A stretch of DNA of 43,861 nt, taken from contig LRTP01000351.1 in the NCBI GenBank assembly GCA_001550305.1, forward strand, positions 1 through 43,861, written 5' to 3'. Below the pieces are notes generated by a model that saw only the letters and a list, made by a program, of their open reading frames with translations, ran no database searches and was not told the DNA's origin. Positions 23,020 to 34,594 of the stretch are shown piece after piece. The stretch is from Streptomyces diastatochromogenes. Lineage in GTDB: Bacteria > Actinomycetota > Actinomycetes > Streptomycetales > Streptomycetaceae. Positions within the stretch are counted from its first letter, which is position 1; each line of letters begins with the position of its first letter. Position numbers and translations under genes: made by a program.

Positions 23020-24687
23020 GTGAAGCACAGGGCAGTGAAGCGCAGGACCGTCGTCATGGGTATCGGCGTGACCGCCGGAGCCGCCGCAGCCGGTGGCTTC
23101 GCCTTGAGCGCGAACGCGTCGAGCACGGGCGCGAAGTCCTCGGGTGCGTCGGATTCCCTGGTCTTCGACAAGGACGCCTACACCGAGCTGACGACGACCA
23201 TCGCGGACGCCGACGGCACCGATCACACGGTGGTGTACCACTTCTGGAAGGCCCTCACCTACGTCGCGAGTCCGGTGGACGCGAAGTACCAGAGCCTGAA
23301 CGTCAGTGTCCCCGTCAAGATCGACGGCAAGGCCGTGGACGCGACGAACGCTCCGATCGTCTTCGCCAACGCGGTGGGCGGCTACATGCCGTCGTCCGTG
23401 GCGGACGCCACCGGCGTGGGCGGCGCCGAGATGACCGGCGGCATGCCCACGGGCGTCGTCGGCGGCAGTGCCTCTCCCAGCGCGTCCGCCGGCCCCTCGG
23501 CCTCCAGCAGCGCCGGCACGGGCGAGGTGCAGTCCGGCGGCAACGCGATGGTGAACGCCCAGGGCGGGATGGTCAACCTCGGGAAGCTGGGCCTGGCGGC
23601 GGGTTACGTCGTCGTGGAGCCCGGCGCGCGCGGCCGGACCCTCACCGACTCCGCCGGCACGTACTACGGCACCGCCCCGGCCGCCATCGTCGACCTGAAG
23701 GCCGCGGTCCGCTACGTCCGCGCCAACAAGGGAGTCATCCCGGGCAACACCGACCGGATCGTCTCCACCGGTACGAGCGCGGGGGGCGCCCTGTCCTCCC
23801 TGCTCGGTGCGTCCGGCGACAGCCCGATCTACGACAAGTACCTCAAGGAGCTGGGCGCCGCCGACGCGTCCGACGCGATCTTCGCCACCGGCGCCTGGTG
23901 CCCCATCACGGACCTCGAGCACGCCGACGGCGCGTACGAGTTCAACTGGGGCACCAACGTCACGGCGAGCACCGGCAAGGTCGTCGACCAGACGGTGTCG
24001 AAGGCGCTGCGGGCCCAGTTCGCGGAGTACCAGGCATCCCTGAGGCTGCGGGGTCTGAACGGCTTCGGCCCGCTCACGGCCCGCAACTACGACGACTACC
24101 TGGTGGAGACCTACCTCCAGCCGTCCGCCACGAAGTACCTGGCGGCGCTGTCGGAGGCCGACCGTGCGACGTACCTGGCCGCGAACACCTTCATCACGTG
24201 GTCCGGCGGCAGGGCGACCTTCACCTGGGCCGACTTCCTCACCCACGTCGGCGCGCGGAAGAAGACGACACCGGCCTTCGACGCGTTCGACCTGTCCGCG
24301 GGCGAGAACAACGAGTTCGGCGCCGGCACCACCGAGGCGCGGCACTTCACGGCGTACGGCGCGAAGAACGACACCACCGGCCTCAGCACCAAGCGGGTCG
24401 CGAGCGACATCCCCGAGAAGCTCGACCTGATGAACCCGATGCACCACATCGGGGAGGAGAACCCCGGCCGGTCGAGGCACTGGTGGATCCGCCTCGGCAC
24501 GAAGGACTCCGACACCTCGCTGACGGTGTCCGCCAACCTCGCCGCGGCGCTGGACGACCTGGGTGACGACGTCAATCACCTCTACTACTGGGACGAGGGC
24601 CACGGCTCGAACGTCGACCCGGGTGACTTCCTCACGTGGATCGCGAAGGTGACGGGCGACTCGAAGCGGCGGCGCTCCGCGAAGTAG
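23020..24687 (+). CDS. Secreted tannase/feruloyl-esterase-type alpha/beta hydrolase
   Basis: The 555-aa product has an Arg-containing, Tat-like signal peptide (MKHRAVKRRTVVMGIGVTAG). The nucleophile elbow GTSAGG places Ser at about residue 252, and the catalytic His is in DEGHGSN at about 527; the Asp is probably DSD near residue 496. A Ser/Ala/Gly-rich insert at about 140-175 is probably disordered. Length and motifs fit subtype B tannase-like proteins that cleave gallate or hydroxycinnamate esters; the substrate is inferred. It is monocistronic, with its own operator-containing promoter and a terminator at 24701. Confidence 0.8.
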   Translation: MKHRAVKRRTVVMGIGVTAGAAAAGGFALSANASSTGAKSSGASDSLVFDKDAYTELTTTIADADGTDHTVVYHFWKALTYVASPVDAKYQSLNVSVPVKIDGKAVDATNAPIVFANAVGGYMPSSVADATGVGGAEMTGGMPTGVVGGSASPSASAGPSASSSAGTGEVQSGGNAMVNAQGGMVNLGKLGLAAGYVVVEPGARGRTLTDSAGTYYGTAPAAIVDLKAAVRYVRANKGVIPGNTDRIVSTGTSAGGALSSLLGASGDSPIYDKYLKELGAADASDAIFATGAWCPITDLEHADGAYEFNWGTNVTASTGKVVDQTVSKALRAQFAEYQASLRLRGLNGFGPLTARNYDDYLVETYLQPSATKYLAALSEADRATYLAANTFITWSGGRATFTWADFLTHVGARKKTTPAFDAFDLSAGENNEFGAGTTEARHFTAYGAKNDTTGLSTKRVASDIPEKLDLMNPMHHIGEENPGRSRHWWIRLGTKDSDTSLTVSANLAAALDDLGDDVNHLYYWDEGHGSNVDPGDFLTWIAKVTGDSKRRRSAK

Positions 24688-24700
24688 CACCGTCCCACCA

Positions 24701-24736
24701 CGACGCCGGGCCCGTACGCCATCGGGCTCGGCGTCG
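24701..24736 (+). terminator. Terminator of tannase-type gene
   Basis: The 13-bp stem CGACGCCGGGCCC/GGGCTCGGCGTCG has one G-T pair and a 10-base loop, 13 bases after the stop codon. Confidence 0.7.
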
Positions 24737-24867
24737 CGCCGTCCCAAGGGATCCTCGCCCCCGCCGCCCCTACCCTGCTCCAAGCTCTCGGCTTCGCTCG
24801 AGCGGGCGGGACCCCCTCATCCCCAGGGGCTCCGCCCCTTCAACCTCACGGGAGGGGCGGGGAAACG

Positions 24868-24909
24868 CCGGACGCCGGTGGGCGAGAAGCTCGGCCCACC
24901 GGCGTCCGG
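24868..24909 (-). terminator. Terminator of Fe-S oxidoreductase gene
   Basis: A perfect 16-bp stem (24868-24883 with 24894-24909) encloses a 10-base loop, 14 bases after the minus-strand stop. Confidence 0.8.
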
Positions 24910-24922
24910 ATGATCACGTCGG

Positions 24923-27190
24923 TTACTTCACCGGCTCGGGCTCCGGCTCACTCTCCGTCTCCGCCGCCCCCGCCGGGTCGACCGGCGTCTTGACGGAGTC
25001 GAGAAGGAGCTGGGCCACGTCCACGACCTGGACGGACTCCTTGGCCTGGCCGTCGTTCTTCTTGCCGTTGACCGAGTCGGTCAGCATCACGAGGCAGAAC
25101 GGGCAGGCCGTGGAAACGATGTCCGGGTTCAGCGAAAGAGCCTCGTCGACGCGCTCGTTGTTGATGCGCTTGCCGATCCGCTCCTCCATCCACATCCGCG
25201 CACCACCGGCACCGCAGCAGAAGCCGCGTTCCTTGTGGCGGTGCATCTCCTGCTGACGCAGGCCCGGGACGGCCGACATGATCTCGCGCGGCGGCGTGTA
25301 GATCTTGTTGTGGCGGCCCAGGTAGCAGGGGTCGTGGTAGGTGATGAGGCCGTCCACCGGGGTGACCGGCAGCAGCTTGCCCTCGTCGATGAGGTGCTGG
25401 AGCAGCTGGGTGTGGTGGATGACCTCGTAGTCGCCGCCGAGCTGCGGGTACTCGTTGCCGATGGTGTTGAGGCAGTGCGGGCAGGTCGCGACGATCTTCT
25501 TCGCCGACTTCGGCTTCTTCGTCGACTCGTCCTCGTCGTCCTCGCCGAAGGCCATGTTCAGCGCGGCGACGTTCTCCATGCCGAGTTCCTGGAACAGGGG
25601 CTCGTTGCCGAGACGACGCGCGGAGTCACCGGTGCACTTCTCGTCGCCGCCCATGATGGCGAACTTGACGCCCGCCATGTGCAGGAGCTCCGCGAAGGCC
25701 TTCGTGGTCTTCTTGGCGCGGTCCTCCAGGGCGCCGGCGCAGCCGACCCAGTACAGGTACTCGACCTCGGACAGGTCCTCGATGTCGCGTCCGACGACCG
25801 GGATCTCGAAGTCGACTTCCTTCGTCCACTCGAGGCGCTGCTTCTTGGCCAGACCCCAGGGGTTGCCCTTCTTCTCCAGGTTCTTGAGCATCGTGCCCGC
25901 CTCGGACGGGAACGCGCTCTCGATCATCACCTGGTAGCGGCGCATGTCGACGATGTGGTCGATGTGCTCGATGTCGACCGGGCACTGCTCGACGCACGCG
26001 CCGCACGTGGTGCAGGACCACAGCACGTCGGGGTCGATGACGCCGTTCTCCTCGAACGTGCCGATCAGGGGGCGCTCGGCCTCGGCGAGCGCGGCGGCGG
26101 GCACGTCGGCCAGCTGCTCCGCCGACGCCTTCTCCTCGCCCTCCATGGTCTTGCCGCCGCCCGCGAGCAGGTAGGGCGCCTTGGCGTGCGCGTGGTCGCG
26201 CAGCGACATGATGAGGAGCTTGGGGGAGAGCGGCTTGCCCGTGTTCCAGGCGGGGCACTGCGACTGGCAGCGGCCGCACTCGGTGCACGTGGAGAAGTCC
26301 AGCAGGCCCTTCCAGGAGAACTGCTCGACCTGGCTGACACCGAAGACGTCGTCCTCGCCCGGGTCGGTGAAGTCGATGGCCTTGCCGTCACTCGTCATCG
26401 GCAGCAGCGCGCCGAGGGCGGTCTCGCCCTTCGCGTTCCGCTTGAACCAGATGTTCGGGAAGGCGAGGAAGCGGTGCCAGGCGACGCCCATGTCCGTCTT
26501 GAGGGAGACCGTGATCATCCAGATGAAGGACGTCCCGATCTTGATCATCGCGGTGAGGTAGATCAGGTTCTGGAGCGTCCCGACGCTCGTCCCCTTGAAG
26601 GCGGCGACGATCGGGTACGAGGCGAAGTACGCGGCCTCGTAGCCGTGCACGTCGGCGAGGGCACCCTCCAGGCCGCGCAGGGTCATGATCGCGAGGCCGA
26701 TGATGAGGATGACCGACTCGACGAAGTAGGCCTGGCCGACGTTGGACCCGGCGAAGCGGGACTTGCGGCCCGGCCGGTCGGGCCGGGACAGCTGGCGGAT
26801 CACGATGAGCGTGAGGATGCCGAGGGTCGTCATCAGGCCGATGAACTCGACGAAGATCTCGTACGGCAGCCAGTGCCCGATGATGGGCAGCGCCCAGTCG
26901 GCCTGGAAGAGCTGCCCGAAGGCGTTCACCAGCGTGGCGACGAGGGAGAAGAAGCCGACCGCCACGAACCAGTGCGCGACGCCGACCACCCCCCACCGGT
27001 TCATCCGGGTGTGGCCGAGGAACTCCCGGACCACCGTGACGGTGCGCGCGGTCCAGTCGTCCGTGCGGGTGCCCGCGGGGACGTCCTGGCCGAGCCGTAC
27101 GAACCGGTAGATCTGCGCGATGGCGCGGGAGAACAGCGCCACGCCGACCACGGCGAGTACCAGCGACACAATGATCGCGGCGAGTTGCAT
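24923..27190 (-). CDS. (Fe-S)-binding oxidoreductase, NarI-like membrane part fused to HdrD/GlpC-like part
   Basis: The 755-aa protein begins with about six membrane segments (residues 1-240) like the cytochrome b-type NarI subunit. Two 4Fe-4S motifs follow: CTECGRCQSQCP at about 300 and CTTCGACVEQCP at about 392. Two CCG-type domains follow: CPHCLNTIGNEYP with DPCYLGRHN, and CCGAGGARMW (about 655) with CPFCLVMLTDSV. A GCAG segment lies between them. Such fusions pass electrons between a soluble donor, often acyl-CoA dehydrogenase/ETF, and the quinone pool. GAGGAGC precedes ATG 27190. A palindrome TTACTAAGCGGTAA lies 55 bases upstream. Confidence 0.88.
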   Translation of the reverse strand: MQLAAIIVSLVLAVVGVALFSRAIAQIYRFVRLGQDVPAGTRTDDWTARTVTVVREFLGHTRMNRWGVVGVAHWFVAVGFFSLVATLVNAFGQLFQADWALPIIGHWLPYEIFVEFIGLMTTLGILTLIVIRQLSRPDRPGRKSRFAGSNVGQAYFVESVILIIGLAIMTLRGLEGALADVHGYEAAYFASYPIVAAFKGTSVGTLQNLIYLTAMIKIGTSFIWMITVSLKTDMGVAWHRFLAFPNIWFKRNAKGETALGALLPMTSDGKAIDFTDPGEDDVFGVSQVEQFSWKGLLDFSTCTECGRCQSQCPAWNTGKPLSPKLLIMSLRDHAHAKAPYLLAGGGKTMEGEEKASAEQLADVPAAALAEAERPLIGTFEENGVIDPDVLWSCTTCGACVEQCPVDIEHIDHIVDMRRYQVMIESAFPSEAGTMLKNLEKKGNPWGLAKKQRLEWTKEVDFEIPVVGRDIEDLSEVEYLYWVGCAGALEDRAKKTTKAFAELLHMAGVKFAIMGGDEKCTGDSARRLGNEPLFQELGMENVAALNMAFGEDDEDESTKKPKSAKKIVATCPHCLNTIGNEYPQLGGDYEVIHHTQLLQHLIDEGKLLPVTPVDGLITYHDPCYLGRHNKIYTPPREIMSAVPGLRQQEMHRHKERGFCCGAGGARMWMEERIGKRINNERVDEALSLNPDIVSTACPFCLVMLTDSVNGKKNDGQAKESVQVVDVAQLLLDSVKTPVDPAGAAETESEPEPEPVK

Positions 27191-27221
27191 TCGGGGGCTC
27201 CTCGGGCCTGCGAGGGAGGGA

Positions 27222-27241
27222 GCTGAAGGCCGACCTTCAGC
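27222..27241 (-). promoter_or_regulatory. Hairpin in the leader of the Fe-S oxidoreductase gene
   Basis: GCTGAAGG/CCTTCAGC forms an 8-bp stem with a 4-base loop about 32 bases upstream of the start codon. It could be an operator or an mRNA structure. Confidence 0.45.
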
Positions 27242-27244
27242 CGA

Positions 27245-27258
27245 TTACTAAGCGGTAA
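27245..27258. promoter_or_regulatory. Candidate operator TTACTAAGCGGTAA
   Basis: A 5-4-5 near palindrome (TTACY-N4-GGTAA) in the divergent promoter region between the Fe-S oxidoreductase and the MraY-like gene. TetR-family regulators of acyl-CoA metabolism in actinobacteria often bind sites of this general shape; that link is inferred. Confidence 0.4.
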
Positions 27259-27472
27259 CTTATGCAGTCCGTCTGAGACTACCCATATCTTCCGCCGCAC
27301 TGTAGCCAGCGGTGCGGTGATCTGCGTCGCTGAGGTCCACCTGAGTCGCCGAAGTCACCGACCGGCCGTTGCGCACGTCACCGGCCGACAGCTGCCGGGG
27401 TCTCCGGCCGACACGTAAACCCGATCGTGCTATCTGCGGTGTATTTACGACATTTAACACTAAATTGGCGGC

Positions 27473-28540
27473 GTGCTGTACGGAATCGCCGCCGCCACCT
27501 CCGCCCTGCTCCTCGCCGCCCTCCTCGCCGCCCTGCTGCGGCTCCTCGCCCTGCGCCTCGGCGTGGTCGAACGCCGGAGGGCACGCGCGGTGCCGCTGCT
27601 CGGCGGGGTCGCGGTGGTGGCGGTCACGGCCTTCGTCGCCGGGGTCGGCGATTGGACGGACGTGGCGCCGCTGGGGTCGGCGGCCGGGCGGCTGCTGGCC
27701 GCCGGGATCGGGGTCGGCGTCCTCGGACTCGTCGTGGACCTGTGGCCCCCGCCGACCCTTGTGCGGGTTCCGCTCCAGGCGGCCGTCGTGACCGGCGCCG
27801 CCGCGCTGACCGTGCCGTACGACGAACTCGGCCCGGTGGTCGGGGTGGTGGCCGTCGGCTGGATCGCCCTCGCCACCCATGCCTTCACCTCGCTCGATCA
27901 CGCCGACGGAGTGATGGGGACGGTCGCGGTGGTGACCGCCTTCGCGCTGAGCGGCTGCGCGGCCGCCGAGGTCATGGACGGGCTCGCGGCGCTGCTGAGC
28001 GTGCTGGCCGCCGCGCTGACCGGGTTCCTGATGCACAACTGGCCCCCGGCCCGGATCGTGCCGGGGCGCTGCGGCGCGCTGTTCGTCGGGTTCGTGCTGA
28101 CCTCGGCGGCGGTACTGGTCCACGCCGGGCGGGCGGCCGGGTCGAGCGTGGGCGCCGGGTTCGCGCTGACGGCCGTGGCGACCGCCGACGCCGTACTGGT
28201 GCTGGTGTCGCGGCGGCGGGCCGGGCGTCCGCTGCTGCGCGGCGCCCCCGATCATCTGGTCCACCGGCTGCGACGCCTCGGTGTCACGCCCCAGGGCGCC
28301 GCGGTCGTCGTGGGGGTCACCGGCTTCGCGGGTGCACTCGTCGGGATGCTGATCGACATGGGATGGGTGAGCGCGACGGCGGCGTTGTGGGTGGCGGGGG
28401 GCGTCGGTGTCGCCGTGCTCGCGCTGCTTCGGATCCCCACTTACGGGGGACGGCATGTCCCCGCGTACGGGAGTCGGTTGACCGTGAAGCCGCAGGTCGG
28501 AGCACGTGTACAAGCACACCTGCGTGTAAGCAAGAGATAA
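27473..28540 (+). CDS. MraY/WecA-like membrane protein with altered catalytic motifs
   Basis: The 355-aa product is almost entirely hydrophobic, with about 10 segments, as in polyprenyl-phosphate GlcNAc-1-phosphate or MurNAc-pentapeptide transferases. SLDHADGVMG (about 139) corresponds to the family NxxDGxDGLA motif and PDHLVHRL (about 258) to the HIHHRL loop. The first DD motif reads VVDLWP and the GDAGS motif reads GRCGA (about 197), so the key Asp is missing. It may be inactive or use another chemistry. GTG 27473 is used as start; no strong ribosome site is seen. It is the last gene before the dnaK promoter. Confidence 0.7.
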   Translation: MLYGIAAATSALLLAALLAALLRLLALRLGVVERRRARAVPLLGGVAVVAVTAFVAGVGDWTDVAPLGSAAGRLLAAGIGVGVLGLVVDLWPPPTLVRVPLQAAVVTGAAALTVPYDELGPVVGVVAVGWIALATHAFTSLDHADGVMGTVAVVTAFALSGCAAAEVMDGLAALLSVLAAALTGFLMHNWPPARIVPGRCGALFVGFVLTSAAVLVHAGRAAGSSVGAGFALTAVATADAVLVLVSRRRAGRPLLRGAPDHLVHRLRRLGVTPQGAAVVVGVTGFAGALVGMLIDMGWVSATAALWVAGGVGVAVLALLRIPTYGGRHVPAYGSRLTVKPQVGARVQAHLRVSKR

Positions 28541-28542
28541 GA

Positions 28543-28563
28543 CTTGAGCCCCCATGACTCATG
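28543..28563 (+). promoter_or_regulatory. HAIR element 1 (imperfect HspR site)
   Basis: CTTGAGC-N7-ACTCATG deviates from the consensus CTTGAGT-N7-ACTCAAG at two positions. It lies 93 bases upstream of dnaK. Confidence 0.8.
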
Positions 28564-28594
28564 TCTGTTGACCCAGCAATGAGTGTGGTGCACA

Positions 28595-31151
<2,557 letters not shown>

Positions 31152-31184
31152 CGTTGAACGCATGAGAGAGGAGGGGCGTCGAGG

Positions 31185-32369
31185 ATGAGCACCAAGGACT
31201 TCATCGAGAAGGACTTCTACAAGGTCCTCGGCGTCCCCAAGGACGCCACCGAGGCTGAGATCAAGAAGGCGTACCGGAAGCTCGCCCGCGAGTTCCACCC
31301 GGACGCCAACAAGGGCAACGCCAAGGCCGAGGAGCGCTTCAAGGAGATCTCCGAGGCGAACGACGTGCTCGGAGACCCCAAGAAGCGCAAGGAGTACGAC
31401 GAGGCACGCGCCCTCTTCGGCAACGGCGGCTTCCGTCCGGGTCCCGGCGCGGGCGGCGGCAACTTCAACTTCGACCTGGGCGACCTCTTCGGAGGCGGCG
31501 CCCAGGGCGGAGCGGGCGGTGCCGGTGGCTTCGGCGGCGGCATCGGTGACGTCTTCGGGGGCCTGTTCAACCGCGGCGGCGCGGGCACGGGTACGCGGAC
31601 CCAGCCCCGGCGCGGCCAGGACATCGACACCGAGGTGACGCTCAGCTTCACCGAGGCGGTGGACGGCGCGACGGTCCCGCTGCGGATGACGTCCCAGGCG
31701 CCCTGCAAGGCCTGTTCGGGCACCGGCGACGCGAACGGCACACCGCGCGTGTGCCCGACGTGCGTCGGCACCGGCCAGGTCGCGCGCGGCTCCGGCGGCG
31801 GCTTCTCGCTCACGGACCCCTGCCCGGACTGCAAGGGCCGCGGTCTCATCGCGGAGAACCCCTGCGAGATCTGCCACGGCAGCGGCCGTGCCAAGTCCTC
31901 GCGCACGATGCAGGTGCGCATCCCGGCGGGAGTGAGCGACAGCCAGCGCATCCGCCTCCGCGGCAAGGGCGCACCCGGCGAACGGGGCGGCCCGGCAGGC
32001 GACCTGTACGTCACGGTCCACGTGGACGCCCACCCCGTCTTCGGCCGCAAGGGCGACAACCTCACCGTCACCGTGCCCGTCACCTTCGCGGAGGCGGCAC
32101 TCGGCGGCGAGGTGCGCGTACCGACCCTGGGCGGCCCCCCGGTCACCCTGAAACTGCCCCCGGGCACGCCCAACGGCCGTACGATGCGGGCCCGCGGCAA
32201 GGGTGCCGTCCGCAAGGACGGTACGCGAGGCGACCTCCTCGTCACCGTCGAGGTCGCGGTCCCCACGGACGTGTCGGGCAAGGCTCGCGACGCCCTGGAG
32301 GCGTATCGCGAGGCAACCGCGGGCGAGGACCCACGGGCGGAGCTGTTCCAGGCCGCGAAGGGAGCATGA
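31185..32369 (+). CDS. dnaJ: Co-chaperone DnaJ
   Basis: The 394-aa product starts with a J-domain (YKVLGVPKDATEAEIKKAYR, with HPD in REFHPDANK). A Gly/Phe-rich region follows, then the zinc centre of four CxxCxGxG units (CKACSGTG, CPTCVGTG, CPDCKGRG, CEICHGSG, about residues 173-235) and the C-terminal peptide-binding domain. It delivers substrates to DnaK and stimulates its ATPase. GAGAGGAGGGG precedes the ATG. It is the DnaJ1 type encoded with dnaK. Confidence 0.97.
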   Translation: MSTKDFIEKDFYKVLGVPKDATEAEIKKAYRKLAREFHPDANKGNAKAEERFKEISEANDVLGDPKKRKEYDEARALFGNGGFRPGPGAGGGNFNFDLGDLFGGGAQGGAGGAGGFGGGIGDVFGGLFNRGGAGTGTRTQPRRGQDIDTEVTLSFTEAVDGATVPLRMTSQAPCKACSGTGDANGTPRVCPTCVGTGQVARGSGGGFSLTDPCPDCKGRGLIAENPCEICHGSGRAKSSRTMQVRIPAGVSDSQRIRLRGKGAPGERGGPAGDLYVTVHVDAHPVFGRKGDNLTVTVPVTFAEAALGGEVRVPTLGGPPVTLKLPPGTPNGRTMRARGKGAVRKDGTRGDLLVTVEVAVPTDVSGKARDALEAYREATAGEDPRAELFQAAKGA

Positions 32370-32373
32370 GCAG

Positions 32374-32820
32374 ATGGACGGCCGTCGTCGAAACCCCTAT
32401 GAACTGACCGAGGAGACCCCGGTCTACGTCATCTCGGTGGCGGCCCAGCTCTCCGGCCTGCACCCGCAGACCCTGCGTCAGTACGACCGCCTCGGCCTGG
32501 TCTCCCCGGACCGCACCGCCGGCCGGGGCCGGCGCTACTCGGCCCGCGACATCGAACTGCTCCGCACGGTGCAGGCGCTGTCCCAGGACGAGGGCATCAA
32601 CCTGGCCGGCATCAAGCGCATCATCGAGCTGGAGAACCAGGTGGCCGCCCTCCAGTCCCGCGTCGCGGAACTGGAATCGGCCCTGGACGGCGCCGCTGCC
32701 GCGATGCAGCAGCGCGAGGCCGCGGTGCACGCCTCGTACCGCCGCGACCTGGTCCCGTACCAGGAGGTCCAGCAGACGAGCGCGCTGGTGGTCTGGCGGC
32801 CGAAGCGGCAGTCGGACTAG
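32374..32820 (+). CDS. hspR: Heat-shock repressor HspR (MerR family)
   Basis: ATG 32374 lies 4 bases after the dnaJ stop. The 148-aa product carries a MerR-type HTH (VISVAAQLSGLHPQTLRQYD, RLGLVSPDRTAGRGRRYS) and a long coiled-coil helix (KRIIELENQVAALQSRVAEL). HspR binds HAIR elements with DnaK as co-repressor. Unfolded proteins titrate DnaK and so relieve repression. This closes the feedback loop within the operon. Confidence 0.96.
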   Translation: MDGRRRNPYELTEETPVYVISVAAQLSGLHPQTLRQYDRLGLVSPDRTAGRGRRYSARDIELLRTVQALSQDEGINLAGIKRIIELENQVAALQSRVAELESALDGAAAAMQQREAAVHASYRRDLVPYQEVQQTSALVVWRPKRQSD

Positions 32821-32830
32821 CTCCCACGTA

Positions 32831-32873
32831 CCGAAGGGGGTGGAGAGGTCGTCGACCTCTCCACCCCCTTCGG
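32831..32873 (+). terminator. Terminator of the dnaK operon
   Basis: A perfect 19-bp stem (32831-32849 with 32855-32873) with a CGTCG loop, 10 bases after the hspR stop. Confidence 0.9.
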
Positions 32874-32884
32874 CGTTCCTCGGC

Positions 32885-33212
32885 TCACCGCGCCGGTTCG
32901 GTGACCGTCCAGTCGCCGGTGGGGTGAGGTCGAGTCCGTTTTCTTCGGTGTGTCAGAGAAGGTGGTGTTCACGTAGAACTGCCGCTTGTACACCGGTGAT
33001 GCGCAGCTGCTCGCGGCGGAGGCGGGCGCCCCCGAGACGGCGAGCAGGCCCCCGGTGGTGGCGATCGTCGGCGTCGCGGCGAACGCCGGTCCGCTCCGCC
33101 CAACTGGTCTCGTGCTTCCCCTGTTTCGTGCTGCGACGTGTGCGGCCACCTTCGAGACTCTCGGACGTGGGGGAGGGTTGTATGCCGCCGGGGAGCGAGT
33201 GACGCAAGTCAA
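32885..33212 (-). pseudogene. Remnant of a secreted PA14-type protein
   Basis: On the minus strand the frame encodes a signal-peptide-like stretch (TGGLLAVSGAPASAASS) followed by CASPVYKRQFYVNTTFSDTP and KKTD. This resembles the N-terminus of mature PA14-domain proteins of Streptomyces. The similarity breaks off at once. A different frame just downstream reads GDWTVTEPAR and stops at 32885, which looks like the C-terminal end of the same protein. Most of the gene appears deleted with a frameshift at the joint near 32930. Confidence 0.6.
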
Positions 33213-33388
33213 TCAGAGAGGTTCTGTGGAAGTGGCGGCGCACCCCCTTCCCATCGTGTTCACTTGGGGAACACAGAATGCTGTTGCCATCTCGTTAAGT
33301 GGTTACTCCTTGACGCTGAGGTGATCGCCGCGTTGGCTTTCAGCCACCTGGGTCGCAAAGCAGCTACCTCGCCCGGAAGGCACCTGAT

Positions 33389-34516
33389 GTGAACACTCGT
33401 AACACCCGGCTTCGTCGTACCGCCATAGCCCTGGCCTGCTCCGCGATGACCGTCTCCCTTGCCGCCTGCGGTGTCGTGGACGGGATCGGCGGCAGCAGCA
33501 CCAAGGCGAGCCCGACCAAGGGTGACGACATCACGGTTGGTCTGCTCCTCCCGGAGAAGGCCAACACCCGTTACGAGAAGTTCGACTACCCGATCATCGA
33601 GCAGCAGGTCGCCAAGCTCACCAACAACAAGGGCAAGGTCGACTACGCCAACGCGGCTCAGGACGCCACCAAGCAGAGCCAGCAGTTCCAGCAGATGGTG
33701 GCCAACAAGGTCGACGTGATCCTCGTCGACGCGGTGGACTCCAAGGCCATCGCGAGCGACGTGCAGAAGGCCAAGGACGCGGGCATCCCCGTCATCGCCT
33801 ACGACCGTCTGGCGCAGGGTCCGATCGACGCGTACATCTCCTTCGACAACGAGCTCGTCGGCCAGGTGCAGGGCAAGGCGCTCCTGGAGGCGCTGGGCAC
33901 CGACGCCTCCTCGAAGAAGATCGTCATGATGAACGGCTCGCCCACCGACCCGAACGCGGCGCAGTTCAAGTCGGGCGCCCTGGGTGAGCTCAACGGCAAG
34001 GTCGTCATCTCCAAGACGTACGACACGAAGGACTGGGACCCGGCCGTCGGCAAGGCCAACATGGAGAAGGCCATCTCGGCCATCGGCCTCAGCAACATCG
34101 CCGGTGTCTACTCCGCCAACGACGGCCTCGCGGGCGCCGTCATCGACGCCATGAAGACCATGGGCGTCAGCAAGGTGCCGCCGGTGACCGGTCAGGACGC
34201 CGAGCTGGACGCGGTGCAGCGGATCGTCCGGGGCGAGCAGTACATGAGCGTCTACAAGTCCTACCCCGACGAGGCCTCCGCGGCCGCCGAGATGGCTGTG
34301 GCGAAGGTCCAGGGGCGGGGCATCGAGTTCGACGCGCTCACCCGCGACAAGGTCGACAGCCCCACGAACAAGAAGATCCCCTCCCAGCTGATGCCCGTGG
34401 TCGCCCTGACCAAGGCGAACATCAAGGAGACGGTGATCCAGGACGGCATCTACACCGTCAAGCAGATCTGCACCTCCTCGACCAAGGCGGACTGCACGGC
34501 GATCGGCCTCAAGTAG
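33389..34516 (+). CDS. XylF/ChvE-type sugar ABC transporter substrate-binding lipoprotein
   Basis: The 375-aa product (GTG start) has a lipoprotein signal with VSLAACG (Cys near residue 27). The two-lobed type 1 periplasmic-binding fold shows TVGLLLPEKANTRYEKFDYP, FQQMVANKVDVILVDAVDSK, AGIPVIAYDRLAQG, YISFDNELVGQVQGKAL and VYSANDGLAGAVIDAM, closest in pattern to xylose or related pentose binders. No ATPase or permease gene follows. It is solitary and followed by a strong terminator, so it must use a transporter encoded elsewhere or act as a sensor. Confidence 0.9.
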   Translation: MNTRNTRLRRTAIALACSAMTVSLAACGVVDGIGGSSTKASPTKGDDITVGLLLPEKANTRYEKFDYPIIEQQVAKLTNNKGKVDYANAAQDATKQSQQFQQMVANKVDVILVDAVDSKAIASDVQKAKDAGIPVIAYDRLAQGPIDAYISFDNELVGQVQGKALLEALGTDASSKKIVMMNGSPTDPNAAQFKSGALGELNGKVVISKTYDTKDWDPAVGKANMEKAISAIGLSNIAGVYSANDGLAGAVIDAMKTMGVSKVPPVTGQDAELDAVQRIVRGEQYMSVYKSYPDEASAAAEMAVAKVQGRGIEFDALTRDKVDSPTNKKIPSQLMPVVALTKANIKETVIQDGIYTVKQICTSSTKADCTAIGLK

Positions 34517-34540
34517 TCGTGGACTGACGTACTTCCCTGA

Positions 34541-34582
34541 CGAACGCGCGGGAGCCCTGGGTGAGGGGCTCCCGCGCGTTCG
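34541..34582 (+). terminator. Terminator of the sugar-binding protein gene
   Basis: A perfect 17-bp stem (CGAACGCGCGGGAGCCC and its complement, 34541-34557 with 34566-34582), loop of 8 bases, 25 bases after the stop. Confidence 0.85.
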
Positions 34583-34594
34583 GCGGATCAGGGG

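Noticed and set aside
25235..27226. 663-codon plus-strand frame opposite the Fe-S oxidoreductase
   Set aside because: The minus-strand product has all Fe-S and CCG motifs; the plus-strand product has no recognisable features.
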